From Temnopleurus reevesii (taxonomy: Eukaryota > Echinodermata > Echinoidea > Temnopleuroida > Temnopleuridae), in contig BQKZ01000096.1 in NCBI GenBank assembly GCA_036244855.1, forward strand, positions 119,808 to 183,807: 64,000 bases of DNA, written 5' to 3'. Positions within the stretch are counted from its first letter, which is position 1. Each line of letters starts with the position of its first letter. Of this stretch, positions 53,200 to 64,000 are shown piece after piece. The translations under genes and the position numbers were made by a program. The notes beneath the pieces were generated by a model. It made no database searches and had not been told where the DNA came from. It worked only from the letters and a program-made list of their open reading frames with translations.

Positions 53200-53430
53200 A
53201 TAAGAGACTGTTTTAAGCATTGTTTAGTTCTTGTTTCCTTTTACATGTACATGAAACTGTAAGTAATATTTGGGAATTTGATCAGTCTAGTTTTCCATAA
53301 TAGTATGCAAATTGAGAGACTGTTTCTAATCCTTGTTCACAGTGTAGTTTTCAGCTCGTTTGCTATTACATGTAGCTGTAAGTATTTATATTTCTGACAT
53401 CTCTATCAATTTAGTTTTCAATAATAGTAG
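53200..53430. repeat. diverged direct duplication, about 120 bp
   Basis: GAGACTGTTT..TTGTTTAGTTCTTG..TACATG..CTGTAAGTA..TTTAGTTTTC.ATAATAGTA-like text occurs twice, starting at about 53203 and 53315. It abuts the inverted repeat at 53390. Confidence 0.55.
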
Positions 53431-53708
53431 ATTACATGCATACCCATAAGAATATATATATACAAAGCTTGGTTATTTGTGACTCATGAATAATGTGTGA
53501 TATAATTGAAATCATAAAAGTTGTCTGTGTTGTATACTGACATATTCTTCAAGATCAGAGTCACACAATTTCAATGTTTTAGATATACACCAGGCCTGAT
53601 TACACATTATTCACGAGTCATGAATAACCAAGCTTTGCATATATTCATAAGGGTATGCAGGTAATCTATACTATTATTGAAAACTAAATTGATAGAGATT
53701 TCAGAAAT
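53390..53708. mobile_element. large inverted repeat, arms about 110-120 bp
   Basis: The left arm (from ATTTCTGACATCTCTATCAA to CTCATGAATAATGTGT, 53390-53501) is about 90% reverse-complementary by eye to the right arm (53599-53708). The spacer is about 95 bp. It resembles a foldback transposon or an inverted duplication and would form a strong RNA hairpin in the Rbfox pre-mRNA. Confidence 0.85.
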
Positions 53709-54288
53709 GCCTGAATTGAATGCCTGCATCTTCTACGAGTCTCCTACCCCCTCAATCATTTACATACAATAGCAATAGCAGGTTATAGAATAGGAGGAAA
53801 GGAGGCATTAGCAAGGCGTAATTACCACACTATGGAACAGGAAATCAACAATATAACACTAGGAATATCACTTGAACATGACCAAGGTACCCAGAACAAA
53901 GAAGATACAGAGTAATTTTGAGAAATATTGTCTAAAAGTAGATTTAAATGAAATGTAGAGTAAAATTTAGAAAAAGGCAAAATTTGTGATGGATAAGCTT
54001 TTTGAGCAGCCAAACGTTTTACGAAAAAAAATTGAACCTACACTGTAATTTATTTCTAATGAATGCTCACATATATGGGTACATGTTGGGCTATCTGGGC
54101 AAAAATATTTTTCGTTACACTGGAATTTTTTTTAAATTGGAAATTTCTTACCAAAAACAAAAGTGGCATCTCTAACAGTGAAAACATCAAATGTAACACT
54201 AACATATAACATTTGATGAAATTCCTGATGGAATTCAAATAATCATCATCACAAGAAAGAATTGAAAAGCTAAAATGAAATATATTAC

Positions 54289-54426
54289 CATTTGTACATA
54301 ATCCATCGCTTCATGCATCTCTGGCATGTAGTCGAGACCGGTGGGGGGACACTGGGCATAGTACACCACTTGCATTGGGGAGCTGGAGTTGGAGGAGGGA
54401 GTATGGGGATGCACTGCTGCATTCAT
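54289..54426 (-). CDS. Rbfox: alternative first coding exon of Rbfox, 46 codons
   Basis: The frame begins MNAAVHPHTPSSNSSSPMQ, continues VVYYAQCPPTGLDYMP and ends EMHEAMDYVQM. It reaches the donor CAAATG|GTAATATA in phase 0. I chose the ATG at 54426 because the frame upstream has no ATG before an in-frame TAA at 54490-54492; a GTG five codons upstream is not a plausible eukaryotic start. The Tyr/Pro/Met-rich composition fits a Fox N-terminus, and the exon is the furthest upstream coding segment seen. It would splice to the 47-kb exon. The sequence around 54310-54420 is clearly GC-richer than its flanks. Confidence 0.75.
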
Positions 54427-55358
54427 GATGGTAGATTTCACACCAAGGGGGAATTCCCTTTTCCAAGTTTTAGATTTGAGGAATAGATTTTATAGAGATA
54501 CAGGTCTCAATTGATGCACTTTTATGCTGCTGTCTTGAATAGAATTTCACTCTAGAAGATGATTTCAAAAGCAAAAATTCCAGTTATCTTCACTTTACGA
54601 TGACCACATCATTTTAAGAATACATAATATAAGGACAGATTAAAATCCAGTGATCCAACTAGTAACTCAAAACATGTCCAAGGTGATATTCAATTGCAAC
54701 AATCCAAGAATTAAACATTCATTTTTCTTGAAGGAAACTGAAAATTTCTCTCAACTGGAGATGGAAGTTCATAAAGTCCAATAAATATGGTACAAGCATA
54801 AATTGATAACAAACTCCAAATGTCTAACAAACAGGGCAAAGATTTTCCAAAATGTTGTAAATCACAGCTAAACTTTGTAGCAACTTGAGGAGCTTAACTT
54901 GAAGAGATCCACCAGTAAGAATGACTGGTCTTGCGAGATGTTTGCTAAACTTATTTAGTCCAAGAGAAGGGGGGCTTGGGAACTGGTCCTAATCAAACAG
55001 GTCTAACTGTTACTCCCTTTTGTCTAAAGACCAAAGCTTTTCATTGGAGGGTGGGTAAAGACCCAGGACAATAGCCTCAGGAAGGGGGAAAGGGTAGACA
55101 ATAGAGCATACAGGCACACACTCTGTGTATTGTCTGTGTGAGGGAGGAAGGACTAATGAATACAGAATCACATTTGCATATCAACTCACTTCAAATGGGG
55201 CTAACCTAATAGCAGATTTATCAACACTTCCTGCAAAAGGTACTCTATTTGTTCTTTGTGTTTCTCTTGTGATCTTGTATCTCTTTGTATGTGTACTGGG
55301 GCAGGATGTAACAGTTAACACCAGTGAAAAGAGCTTGGTGTTTTTGATGGTTCAGGCT

Positions 55359-55585
55359 AGTCTGCAAGTACAGACCCTAGGCTTTCGGTGTGAGCATGTG
55401 CTGGAGCGTGATACAGAGCATGCAATCTTTCACTACATGACACACTGCATTGCTTTTTTGCTTTAGCCTTGGTTGAATGAGAGAGAAACAATTAATGCTG
55501 TGAGTGATGTAGGCACATATTGCATAACCTGTATCACGCTCTGCAAAAGCACACACAGAAAGCCTAGGGTCTGTGCTTGCAGACT
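55359..55585. mobile_element. inverted repeat, arms about 95 bp
   Basis: AGTCTGCAAGTACAGACCCT ... GAGCGTGATACAGAGCATGC on the left pairs imperfectly with GCATAACCTGTATCACGCTC ... AGGGTCTGTGCTTGCAGACT on the right. The + frame crossing it starts only at GTG and is not a gene. Confidence 0.8.
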
Positions 55586-55631
55586 AAGTTCAGGGGAGCA
55601 TGGGGCACAAGCTACTGTGGACAATGATTTC

Positions 55632-55826
55632 AGATTAACCTAGTCAAGTTGAGGACTGAGTGCCCACACTCCACACTGTGGAGGCGCGATCAGAGGGGTA
55701 TACAGATCAGAGGGTTATGTAAGGACTCTGTGGTTGAGTGCTGTGCAGTCCCTGTGTGTTCAGTGTAAGTGAATATGCAGAGGTGGGTGCTTTCAGAACA
55801 CTCAGTCCTCAACTGGACTAAGATTA
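55632..55826. repeat. second inverted repeat next to the 55.4-kb hairpin
   Basis: TTAACCTAGTCAAGTTGAGG ACTGAGTG on the left pairs with CACTCAGTCCTCAACTGGAC TAAGATTAA-type sequence on the right (arms about 30-35 bp, spacer about 125 bp). With the 55.4-kb hairpin it forms a compact palindrome-rich cluster. Confidence 0.65.
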
Positions 55827-57359
55827 ACCTGGCCTGTGTTGATAACAGCTAGATGTGCTAATCATAAACAAGGAAAATAAAAATGGCCCATTTTAATATC
55901 AAATACAGGAAGTACTTAGATTGGAAGCAGGAGGAAATGGATGATGACAGGTTTGGATTTGCATATTCATAATTGATTCCCTGCATAGAGTTCAAGAGTT
56001 GAACTTGGATCTATCGAGTGTGTTTAGTTCCCTGATGTAATTTATACACAAACAGGCAATGGCAATTGCAGATGTTCAATGCAAAACATAGATTATCCAT
56101 ATAAAAACATTAGCAATAATTTGATTCTTTGTTACTCCAAACACTTCATTACTCTCATTGTTGTATATATAATGACCAAGGAGGACCATGATGTAAAATG
56201 GTTTTCATGCCGATCATTTTTTTCATCCTTTGTAAATATCTTTTTATAAAACAAAACGAAATATAAACCAAAGTATATGTTTGAGACAGTGATTGCTTGG
56301 AAAATAATGGTGCTAGTGGTGTAAAGAATTATTTGCAAAAAAAATATAAACCATGGTGAAATTTGAGTGACAAAAGAAAACATTTCAGTTCTCAAACTTA
56401 GTAAGGTGCCAAACTGAAAGAATGTAGAAAAGGGGGGAAATGAATGGTTCTGATGCAAAATACAAAAAAAAATATTTTGCAAAGAATTTTTCCTTTGTCA
56501 AAAGATAATAAAAAATAACTGGTCTAGAAATATGAAAATTAGGTAGCCTCTTTCTAAGAATATTCATTGCTCTAAAATAGCTTTGCTACTTCTCGGTAGA
56601 TATTCTCATAACATGTCTGTTGACCTCTTTTAAAATCCTTTCCAATAATGACCAGTCAGATTTCCAAAAAATAATTATCATTAACCTTTACATCAAATAG
56701 CTTCAAAATTCCTTTGGCAAGGTATCCTGACCTTTCACTTATCATGTCACGCCCTGATCATCCCTGTTAATGTAGGCTTGTCAATACATATGAGTGTCAT
56801 ATACCTGTTTGTATAAAGAGTCGCTTTGATGATACGTATTGCAAATGGTGTGCTATAATTACATCAAATTACTTGTCAGAAAAAATTAATGGTACTGAAA
56901 AGGTAATGCTGATCTATGCATGCAATGGTGAATCTATTCTATTACAGTAAAAGTCATATTGTCTTGTCTGTTCCACATTCCACATATTTGCCATAATTGA
57001 TTTGTAAAGTTGTCTATTTTTTGTTTTCTACTTATTTTCCATCTATCCTTATTGTATAAATCATGTCCAATTCAACCGTTGGTTGCCATGCTAATTAAAC
57101 TATTTTACTTATTTTTCTATTTATCTATCTTATCATTACTATTGGTACCAAAGTGGGACTACATATTTAGAAAAATGAGTCATAAAGCACTTCTCAACAT
57201 TTTTTATTCAAATAACTAATTGTAACCTGCATAAAGCCTACGAAATTCAACTTCAAAAGCCTGTATCCAATGCACACATAGGCTTGAGTTACAATACCAG
57301 TCATCTTGGCAGATGTGTAAAACTAGGTTTGTATGTGACATTCATGCTCTCAAATAATA

Positions 57360-57645
57360 CACAAAACTCACTCCATTGCCAAATTGGGCAAACGAGGCAA
57401 ATTTCTCCGCCAAACGAGACCAAAATGAAGTACCAACAAACAACATTGTTATTCATCCCGAGTAGATTACGAACACCTCTAATTGCATCGGCAGCCTGTC
57501 TCGCAGAGGTCACACGACTCTTAATTGAATTACATCGAGCCCGGTGCACTTCAATTAGGTCTATCGCCCTCCGGAGGTCCGTCTACCTGCAACCTGGGTC
57601 CTGGTCGGCTTTGGATGCCATTAGAGAAATTAAATGTCTGCAAGG
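57360..57645. promoter_or_regulatory. GC-richer candidate cis-regulatory island
   Basis: High-complexity sequence with several TAATT/AATTA homeodomain-type cores (near 57480, 57522, 57553) and GC-rich blocks such as CGCCCTCCGGAGGTCCG. A 122-codon + frame spans it but shows no domain. Best read as a possible enhancer or upstream promoter. Confidence 0.3.
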
Positions 57646-58325
57646 GATCTAACATGGGTGTACTATCATCACTCTATTTCTGGCTTGCAAGTAAAGGAGG
57701 CGTAAGCTTAAACAAAGGACTTGATGCCTTCTAGCATTGATAGATAACATATCCTCTTCCATACATAATGATAAACATATTTTAAGAGACATAAGCAAAC
57801 TGCCCCACTTTTTTTTTGAACAAATCCTTTCAAAATATTTATTCAATGCTCATATAATATAGCAAGTACGTGTGCAATGAGATGAAAAATATCCGCCAAC
57901 TCTGAATACTGTGGTGGCTCATTCATTGGCATTTGAAACATAGAAATTTAAAAACTAAAATGTTTAAAATATTTAAATTTTCGACAGGGTGCACACATAT
58001 TTTGATATTCCTCTTCACTATACCCAATGTCCATACTTTTATCTATAAATTTATTTATTTATTCATTCTGAATCTTTCTTTCCGGCATGTTTCCTTAATA
58101 ACTTACAAACCAAGACTGCATTCAATCAAAATAGGTGTAGCAATACAAATGAAATCAAATTCTAGAAGTGCCAATTTGAGGAATGGAAAGTAAGTGAATT
58201 AGCTGTTAAATCATTCCTGTCGTGAATGAGTAAGAGCTAAGTGGTGTACACAGATGGCACATTTTCATAGAATGGCAAATTATGATGTAGATGATTAGAT
58301 TAAGATCTTTAATGCATTTAAACGT

Positions 58326-58740
58326 TTGGATGCTCAAGAATGACTGAAAAATTGAGTCAGCCGGTCAGAGAGATATTTTGTTCTTTTTAATTTTATGTTT
58401 ATTTTCTAATATTTGGAATTGCTTTCATGTAGGGAAAAAGCCTAGAATGGAGTAAAAAAACCCTGGCACATCTAAAAATGACAGAAATATTTAGACCTTG
58501 AAATACCAAGTGCGCTGGTAGCTGCCCAGCTAAAGCCAGGGTAATAATATTGCAAAGCGCCTTGAGCACTCAGCAGAGTGGATATGTGCGCTATATAAAT
58601 TGCATCTATTATTATCATTTTCAGGTAATATTTCTCATGGTTTACAATGATTTTATTGTGATTATTTTGTAAATTTGAGAGACAAGCTAAAAAAATTCAA
58701 GTCCGGCCACTTTCAGACAGTTGGTCAGTTGAGAGCATCC
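58326..58740. mobile_element. DNA-transposon-like MITE (copy A) interrupted by a SINE
   Basis: Termini TTTGGATGCTCAAGAATGAC and GTTGGTCAGTTGAGAGCATCC are inverted repeats. Internal text (CATGTAGG.AAAA..C.TA.AATGGAGTAAAAAAA, TTTGTAAATTTGAG, GTCCGGCCACTTTC) matches copy B at 62.2 kb. A SINE 3' end sits at 58480-58620. Confidence 0.75.
58480..58620 (+). mobile_element. SINE 3' fragment nested in the MITE
   Basis: GACAGAAATATTTAGACCTTGAAATACC leads into GCCCAGCTAAAGCCAGGGTA, GCAAAGCGCCTTGAGCACTC and GTGCGCTATATAAATTGC, ending in (ATT)n. The same text occurs at 63.6 kb. This is the 3' part of a tRNA-derived-type SINE; the A/B boxes are missing. Confidence 0.75.
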
Positions 58741-59279
58741 AGAGATTTTCGGTTTTGCATTTAATAGAGTCATTCTCGTTGCTGGTGTAGAGGCAGCACA
58801 CCTGAGACAAAATATCAGATGAGGTGGACAGAAATGGAGGCAAGTATTGAGAATAAAGTGGAAGAAAATTGGTAGACCAACCAGAGCAGGAAAAAAAAGA
58901 TTGAGGAAAGGAAACGAGAGGGAGAGATGAAGAGAGAGGGAACAGAAGGAAGTGGGTTGGGGCTGAGAAACGTTTTACATCAATTTCTGCTTGTTTAAGT
59001 ATCTAATATTCAAATCCTGTAAAATGGCACAATACTTTTATAACAATAATTTCTTCTATAATATTAAACTTGAACCCCACTTCATCAATACCACATATCA
59101 CCCCTTCAGAGATTCCAATCATTCCACAACACGGATGAGGTGTATACATTGTCATATGAATTCAAGGCTTTCATTACAAGTGAATGGCTGCCTGTATGTT
59201 TATGTGTTTATGTCACTTTTATTCAGCTGCTATGTTATTGACACATAATTTTTTGATCTCATGCCTATAACTGTAACAG

Positions 59280-59550
59280 TTGGCATCTCTGCATCTTGGC
59301 GGACGAAAGACATCGCCAATGAAAGCAAATCATAACTCTTCTCTGAACCCAAACTCTTGCACTACACTGCACAAAGCCTGTTGAGCCTGTGGAAATCGAA
59401 CGCCAATCAATACGCTACCCTTCAATAAACTCAATGGCCCGCATGACATTGATCCGCGCGTAACAATAGCTTCTCGCCGCGTTATGACGATTATTTAATA
59501 TCGGGTGGAAATCACTGTCACTTGGCCTGGCATACACAGGGAGATCAATA
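59280..59550. promoter_or_regulatory. GC-richer candidate cis-regulatory island
   Basis: Contains CGCCAATGAAAG, GAACGCCAATCAATACGC (a CCAAT box), CCGCGCGTAAC and CGCCGCGTTATGACGATTATTTAAT. It contrasts with the AT-rich flanks. No coding frame of note. Confidence 0.3.
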
Positions 59551-62220
59551 GAGGTTGCAAACACACAGCTGATGTGCTGGAGAAGCTGGGTAAACTGTGG
59601 GGGAAGAAGGTATTGGCTATTGCTGAAGTGTATACCCAGGAGATGGAGAAGGTGAGAGAAGTAACATGTTGAATAGACTCATGTGAAGTCATTAAATTCA
59701 TGAGCAAAAAAAAACCCCAAATCAAATGAAATATGTAAGCAATCGCTTGTGTGGATCCCATTCTAACATGAAAGTACTTCATAAACAGTTTGAGCTATCA
59801 ATCCCAGCAGAATCTTTATCATAAGCAAAATGCAGTTACAGCAGTTCTGTTTGTTTATTTACTTCATTAACATAGAGAAATAGGAAAATTATTTGAAAAT
59901 GGAAAATATTACATCATCAACTGTATCAAGAAATGAAACATATTTATTTTTATCTATGTGCTATGCATTTGGTTCTTGATTTGGGGAGAAAGTTTCCACA
60001 ATTTCTCCTTTTTCTAAAATAAAAACCCTATATTTCCTTAGAATCTAGCCCTTCAAAATATTTTCTTTTACAATTCAACATTCAAAGGAATGAAAAATTC
60101 AAGAAAATCAAAAAATGTTAAGTAGAAAATACAGACGGATGATGTAATGTTACGGTCAACTTAAAGAATAAGAAACTTTTCTGGTGAAATTAAAACAATC
60201 ATTCCATCAATATGTCTGCATTGCTAGAGTTCCTTTCTGACTTTCTCTGTCAATATCCAATTGTCCGTTGTATATCCATGCTCAAACAGAAAACACAAGA
60301 GACGCTACTGAATTTAGGGTACGCACCTGAACTGTCAGTAACTGTTTGGCAAATATTTAGCTCCAGTGTTTACATTTGAAATGTAACTATATCAGCAGAC
60401 GGACTAATGCATGATGCATCATCTCACCCCCAAACGGAAAAAAAGGCACACACCACGTTAACTGTGGATGTTTTACTTGGAGAGACAAACCAGCACTTTT
60501 GTGGACTTCAAATTAGTAGAAGATGGTTTGCTTAATATTCTTCTAATAATAAGTTTTTAAAAATGCAAAGCGCTCAGAATTTTCGGACCATGGAGACTTG
60601 ATCAAATCATATCACTACCAATTTGCACTTTCAAATGTGAAGTGAAAAAAAGAATTTTTTAAGTATTGACTGCTTGTAAAAAATAATTCAAAAAATGCAA
60701 TAGCCTAATGCTTACAGTAAATTAATTTGGCATTCATTTAGCAGAGAAAATGTTGGAACATTATAATCATATTAGCAAAAACAGATCAAATCAGCAGTGA
60801 AGCTACATTATAGAACAAATTCCATGAACCAGTTTCAACAATTTTCAAATATAACATTCATAAACTTTGGCTTTGAGTAATCAATTTTTCCTTGACACTT
60901 TCGCGTTTAAAAGGTGCAACATTCGTCCATGTTCACAAGAAGCCGCTGGTACATGGGAGCTGTAACGACAGCACTGTGTTTGATTTTGGCACATATCGCT
61001 CCATCTTACATTCCCCAGTGTTTGCTTCAACACTTAGCCGAAGGAGACTGCCTTATTTGATGATGTAGACGAGGGCTTCTATTTAGATATTTTATTACTT
61101 TGGTGTGAACATTATCACCTTCCTGCCCTCTTAAACAATGTCATCAAAGCCTATTTCAAATGAAATGGCAACACCAAAAGGTTACTGTTTTATTTATGTG
61201 TTTTATTCCACTTTTGATTGAGTTGTTAGTTGAGTGAGAAGTTCAGACTGTTTAAAAAGGAAACCGTTTCTCAAGGTCACAACTAGAAAATTTGTTTCCC
61301 AAGACTTTTAAGATTAAGCACTGCGTCTATTTTTTAAAAACATAAACATAACTATGGTTTGTTGAGGGTGGAAATCTTTACAGCTATAAAGCTCAATTCA
61401 TTGAGAATTTTCTTATTTTTTGTGTTTATTTTGAACACCATATAGAAAAGTGTAAATCATATAAGTTTATGTGAAATTTCATGGCTTTTTCGTGTCTGGT
61501 ATGCCACACAACTGCATGTCTTGATGAAATTCCTTGAAATTGAATATTTTTTCACAGATACTATATGTTTCATACATATGTTAACGGAAATTTTTCACAA
61601 ATATTCACTTTTTCTGGCATAACAGACATTACACATTTGTAAAATTGCCTACTTTCCATGCTCTCAAAAGAAGATCTTGATCTAATTTTGTTCTCCTTCT
61701 TTATTTCATCCAATAATTAATTCAAATATTAGATATTTTCTTGATTGTTTGAATCTCATAGAATGACTCTATCTACCTACAAGCATTTCAAATGAGTTTT
61801 ATCTTGACAGGGCCATATTTCATTGTCTATCTTTACAATTCATAATTCAATGCAAAGAATCTATACAAGATGTAAACAATAAAACACCCTAGTGGATAAA
61901 ATATGCAAACATAATTACGATCTGACAGTATATCATCATCCTCTCCCCTCCCTCCCAATGAAACAGATGAATGTGTTCTCATTTCATATTCCATAATTCA
62001 GTACTCGCTCATCAAGTATGAATCTTTTATTTAGATTCTCATTTCATCAACACCATCAATCAGCATGACAACAAACACATCGCTAGAATTTCGATCCCCC
62101 AAAGAATCGTTCATATAAAATAAAGCCATTTTACCTCAGATGCGACACTAATGACTTTAGAGCATCTTATTTGTGTGTACTTCATATCATCTTCCTATTT
62201 ATTTGACAAAAATAAAAAAT

Positions 62221-62621
62221 TGTTTGGATGCCCTAGAGTGACTTTTTTTTAATTGCGTCCATCGGTCGGTTGGAAAAAACTATTTGGAAAAAACTATGGT
62301 CATATCTTTTATTCTACTTTTGGAACAGGGTTCATGTAGAAAATAAGACATAAAATGGAGTAAAAAAAAACTTAAACCTTATGAAAGGTCATGTGACTTT
62401 TCAGGTTTTATCTTACAGAATGGGGTAAAAAGCCCCAAAATATCTACAAAATACTTTTCATGTCAATTTTCATAGCTTCACTGCAGACAACTTTTCAAGT
62501 TATATTTCTCTATTTTCCTACAATCTAACTGATTTTTTTAAATTTGAGTAAAAAGCAAAAAAAAGACAAAAATGAGGCCGGGCTACTTTCGAAGGGTAAG
62601 TCATTTGAGGGCATCCAAACA
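62221..62621. mobile_element. DNA-transposon-like MITE (copy B), about 400 bp, intact
   Basis: TGTTTGGATGCCCTAGAGTG at the left and TCATTTGAGGGCATCCAAACA at the right are inverted termini. The inside is AT-rich and non-coding and aligns with copy A at 58.3 kb but lacks the SINE. Confidence 0.8.
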
Positions 62622-63054
62622 AATCTTATTCTTCTTTGTGTGTATTTCATCTCATTACAGTCCCATTAGCATCCTTCTCACGTAGTGTTATACACAATCA
62701 GTCATCCAGTCTCATTATCAACGGTTAATAGATGGCAAATCCCCAAGGATTTGACGGAAAATGAGTCGGATTTAGTAAATAGACACTGATGTGGCATTTT
62801 GTCATATTGCATTTCATATTATATTTCACATCTAGTTATATGATTAAGTGCAAAACTTAGAGAATTTCGTAGATTGGAATGTATATTGTTTCGAGTTCAT
62901 AATAATTGGCATGACAGATTATGAATATAATGCAACATTTAATCCAATAACCGCTCTTTCCCATCCTGGCTCTTTCTTCTCCTATGTCTGAAAAATATTT
63001 TTTCTCTATAACTTCAAAAATGTGGAGAGAAATAAGAGAGCAATAATAGATCAA

Positions 63055-63330
63055 AATTATTTTTTTTTCTCTAAGTTCGAATTTCAAGAGTAATGAGAGA
63101 GGAATATAAGTTCAAACTTTGATTCTCTGCAGGAATAAACATTTTCTTGTGAGAAAACAAGGCATGAAATCCCACTTATTCTGCCCATAGTATGAATTTT
63201 ATTCTCTTTAAATTCAAATTTCAAAAGTAATGAGAGAGGGATAAAAGATCAAAATTTGATTCCCTGGGGGAATAAACATTTTCTTGTGACAAAACAAGGC
63301 CTGAATTGCCACTTGGTCTACCCATCTGGT
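63055..63330. repeat. tandem duplication, 137-bp unit
   Basis: TAATGAGAGAGG..ATA followed by TTGATTC.CTG..GGAATAAACATTTTCTTGTGA.AAAACAAGGC is present from 63091 and again from 63228. A third, partial copy may precede at about 63025-63060. Confidence 0.8.
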
Positions 63331-63589
63331 TTCTATACGGTGTCATGTTATGGGAAAATAACCTCCAACGATTCCAAGGACTTGATCAGAATCAAGTGTC
63401 ATTGTCAGAATACCAGACCTGAATGTCATTCCTCACCATGGCAACAAGGTTTCACTTCCTGCTGGACATTGTTTTGGTATATACTGCCATATGTTTCAAT
63501 CATATTGCAAGTGGAAATTGAAACAAGTTAATTATTGTTACTATTATGTCACTAATTTCCTTCAGCAATTCATTCACATTGAGCTGCAC

Positions 63590-63770
63590 CTAATCCAGGT
63601 GAGGTAAATGGGTACCTGGCAGAAATATTTATTCCTTGAAATGCCAACTGCGCTTGTGTACGCCGGGCTAAAGCTGGAGTAATAACAATGCAAAGCGTCT
63701 TGAGTACTCCAGAGAGCGGATGCATGCACTATGCAACTTTCATATATTTATTATAATTATCATTTATTGA
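63590..63770 (+). mobile_element. SINE 3' fragment (second copy)
   Basis: AATCCAGGTGAGGTAAATGGGTACCTGGCAG is followed by GAAATGCCAACTGCGCTTG, CGGGCTAAAGCTGGAGTAAT, GCAAAGCGTCTTGAGTACTCC and an AT-rich tail. It extends further 5' than the nested copy at 58.5 kb. Confidence 0.75.
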
Positions 63771-63980
63771 ATGATATGGTTTCAATCACAAGAACTGCCG
63801 AGATAAGCACTGAAAATGCGAATCCCTTGAAACAAATGCATTAATTATCATTATTAATTATTATTGAAATCAGACAAGACGATATACAAGATCATCTTAA
63901 ACCGTTTCACCGAAATAGAGTTGTAGACATCCATTTTAAAACAATGCTCAATCATTTCATTTCGACATTTAAAGGATGAC

Positions 63981-64000
63981 ACCCCCCCCCCCCCGCCCCC
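63981..64000. repeat. poly-C run at window end
   Basis: A C14 run interrupted by one G, then C5. Similar homopolymers at 44581-44594 (G) and 45157-45172 (C). Confidence 0.9.

Larger units (their letters stand above)
47299..54288. other. Rbfox 5' intron region with the 50.5-kb first exon
   Basis: Contains a short (GAT)n at 48716-48785, a MITE at 49279-49411, a pyrimidine/CT microsatellite at about 51035-51260 and an inverted repeat at 53390-53708. Otherwise AT-rich with no coding support. Confidence 0.6.
54427..64000. other. upstream/5' flank of the first seen Rbfox exon
   Basis: No coding exon is supported. Features are two inverted repeats near 55.4 and 55.7 kb, two copies of one MITE, two SINE fragments, a direct duplication at 63.06 kb, and GC-richer islands at 57.36-57.64 and 59.28-59.55 kb. 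It may be further 5' intron or intergenic promoter DNA. Confidence 0.6.

Noticed and set aside
54427..54441. Upstream GTG start for the 54.3-kb exon
   Set aside because: The in-frame ATG at 54426 is the first ATG after the TAA stop and is the natural eukaryotic start.
55125..55466. 113-codon + frame with a hydrophobic segment
   Set aside because: It begins at GTG, not ATG, and runs through an inverted repeat; no splice sites or homology seen.
57284..57652. 122-codon + frame
   Set aside because: No domain, odd composition, and the region is better explained as GC-richer non-coding DNA.

Overview
This window is eukaryotic genomic DNA. It is AT-rich, intron-dominated, full of microsatellites and short inverted-repeat elements, and carries one 12-base assembly gap inside a poly-G run (18494-18505). 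The only gene I can support is an Rbfox (RNA-binding Fox-1/A2BP1) splicing-factor gene on the minus strand. It runs from the first coding exons near 54.4 kb down to a C-terminal exon at 3.0-3.2 kb, and its last exon(s) and 3' UTR lie beyond the left edge. The protein is clearly Fox-type (RNP2 LHVSNI, RNP1 GFGFVTF, DVEIIFNERGSK, NNATARVMTN, an FAAPQNGI motif in the N-terminal region). The repeat content (SINE tails with the 'GCGCTATATAAAT' signature, hairpin MITEs) suggests a marine invertebrate deuterostome, most likely an echinoderm such as a sea urchin. That assignment is inference.

Layout in transcription order, right to left. 64.0-54.4 kb: upstream or 5' flanking DNA with two copies of one MITE family, one of them interrupted by a SINE. 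54.3 kb and 50.5 kb: two alternative first coding exons, 46 codons and 5 codons. 47.3-47.0 kb: the long N-terminal Pro/Ala/Gln-rich exon, with a NAGNAG acceptor. 42.6-42.4 kb (79 codons) and 30.3-30.2 kb (21 codons): two further alternative first coding exons that would bypass the N-terminal exon. 26.4, 25.4, 18.2 and 9.2 kb: the RRM exons of 159, 54, 93 and 73 nt. 3.2-3.0 kb: a C-terminal Ala/Pro/Tyr exon. The exon ends are phase-compatible throughout: every first exon ends in phase 0, as the N-terminal exon requires and as the first RRM exon requires.

The most interesting biology is regulatory. The 93-nt exon, which carries RNP1, has a UGCAUG Fox-binding hexamer at its 3' splice site and another overlapping its 5' splice site. 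That is the arrangement used by vertebrate Fox proteins to repress their own RRM exon and make an in-frame dominant-negative protein. The gene also appears to have at least four alternative promoters with distinct N-termini. The usual 54-nt exon encoding WKLNPVVGAVYSPEFYA was not found between the 73-nt and C-terminal exons, and those two exons join in frame without it.

The rest is intronic: satellite-like tandem repeats (196-bp unit at 6.4-7.6 kb, about 126-bp unit at 13.4-14.1 kb, about 55-bp unit at 27.1-27.4 kb), a 541-bp tandem duplication carrying a (GAT)n tract, several hairpin MITEs, and long purine tracts that read as pyrimidine tracts in the Rbfox pre-mRNA.
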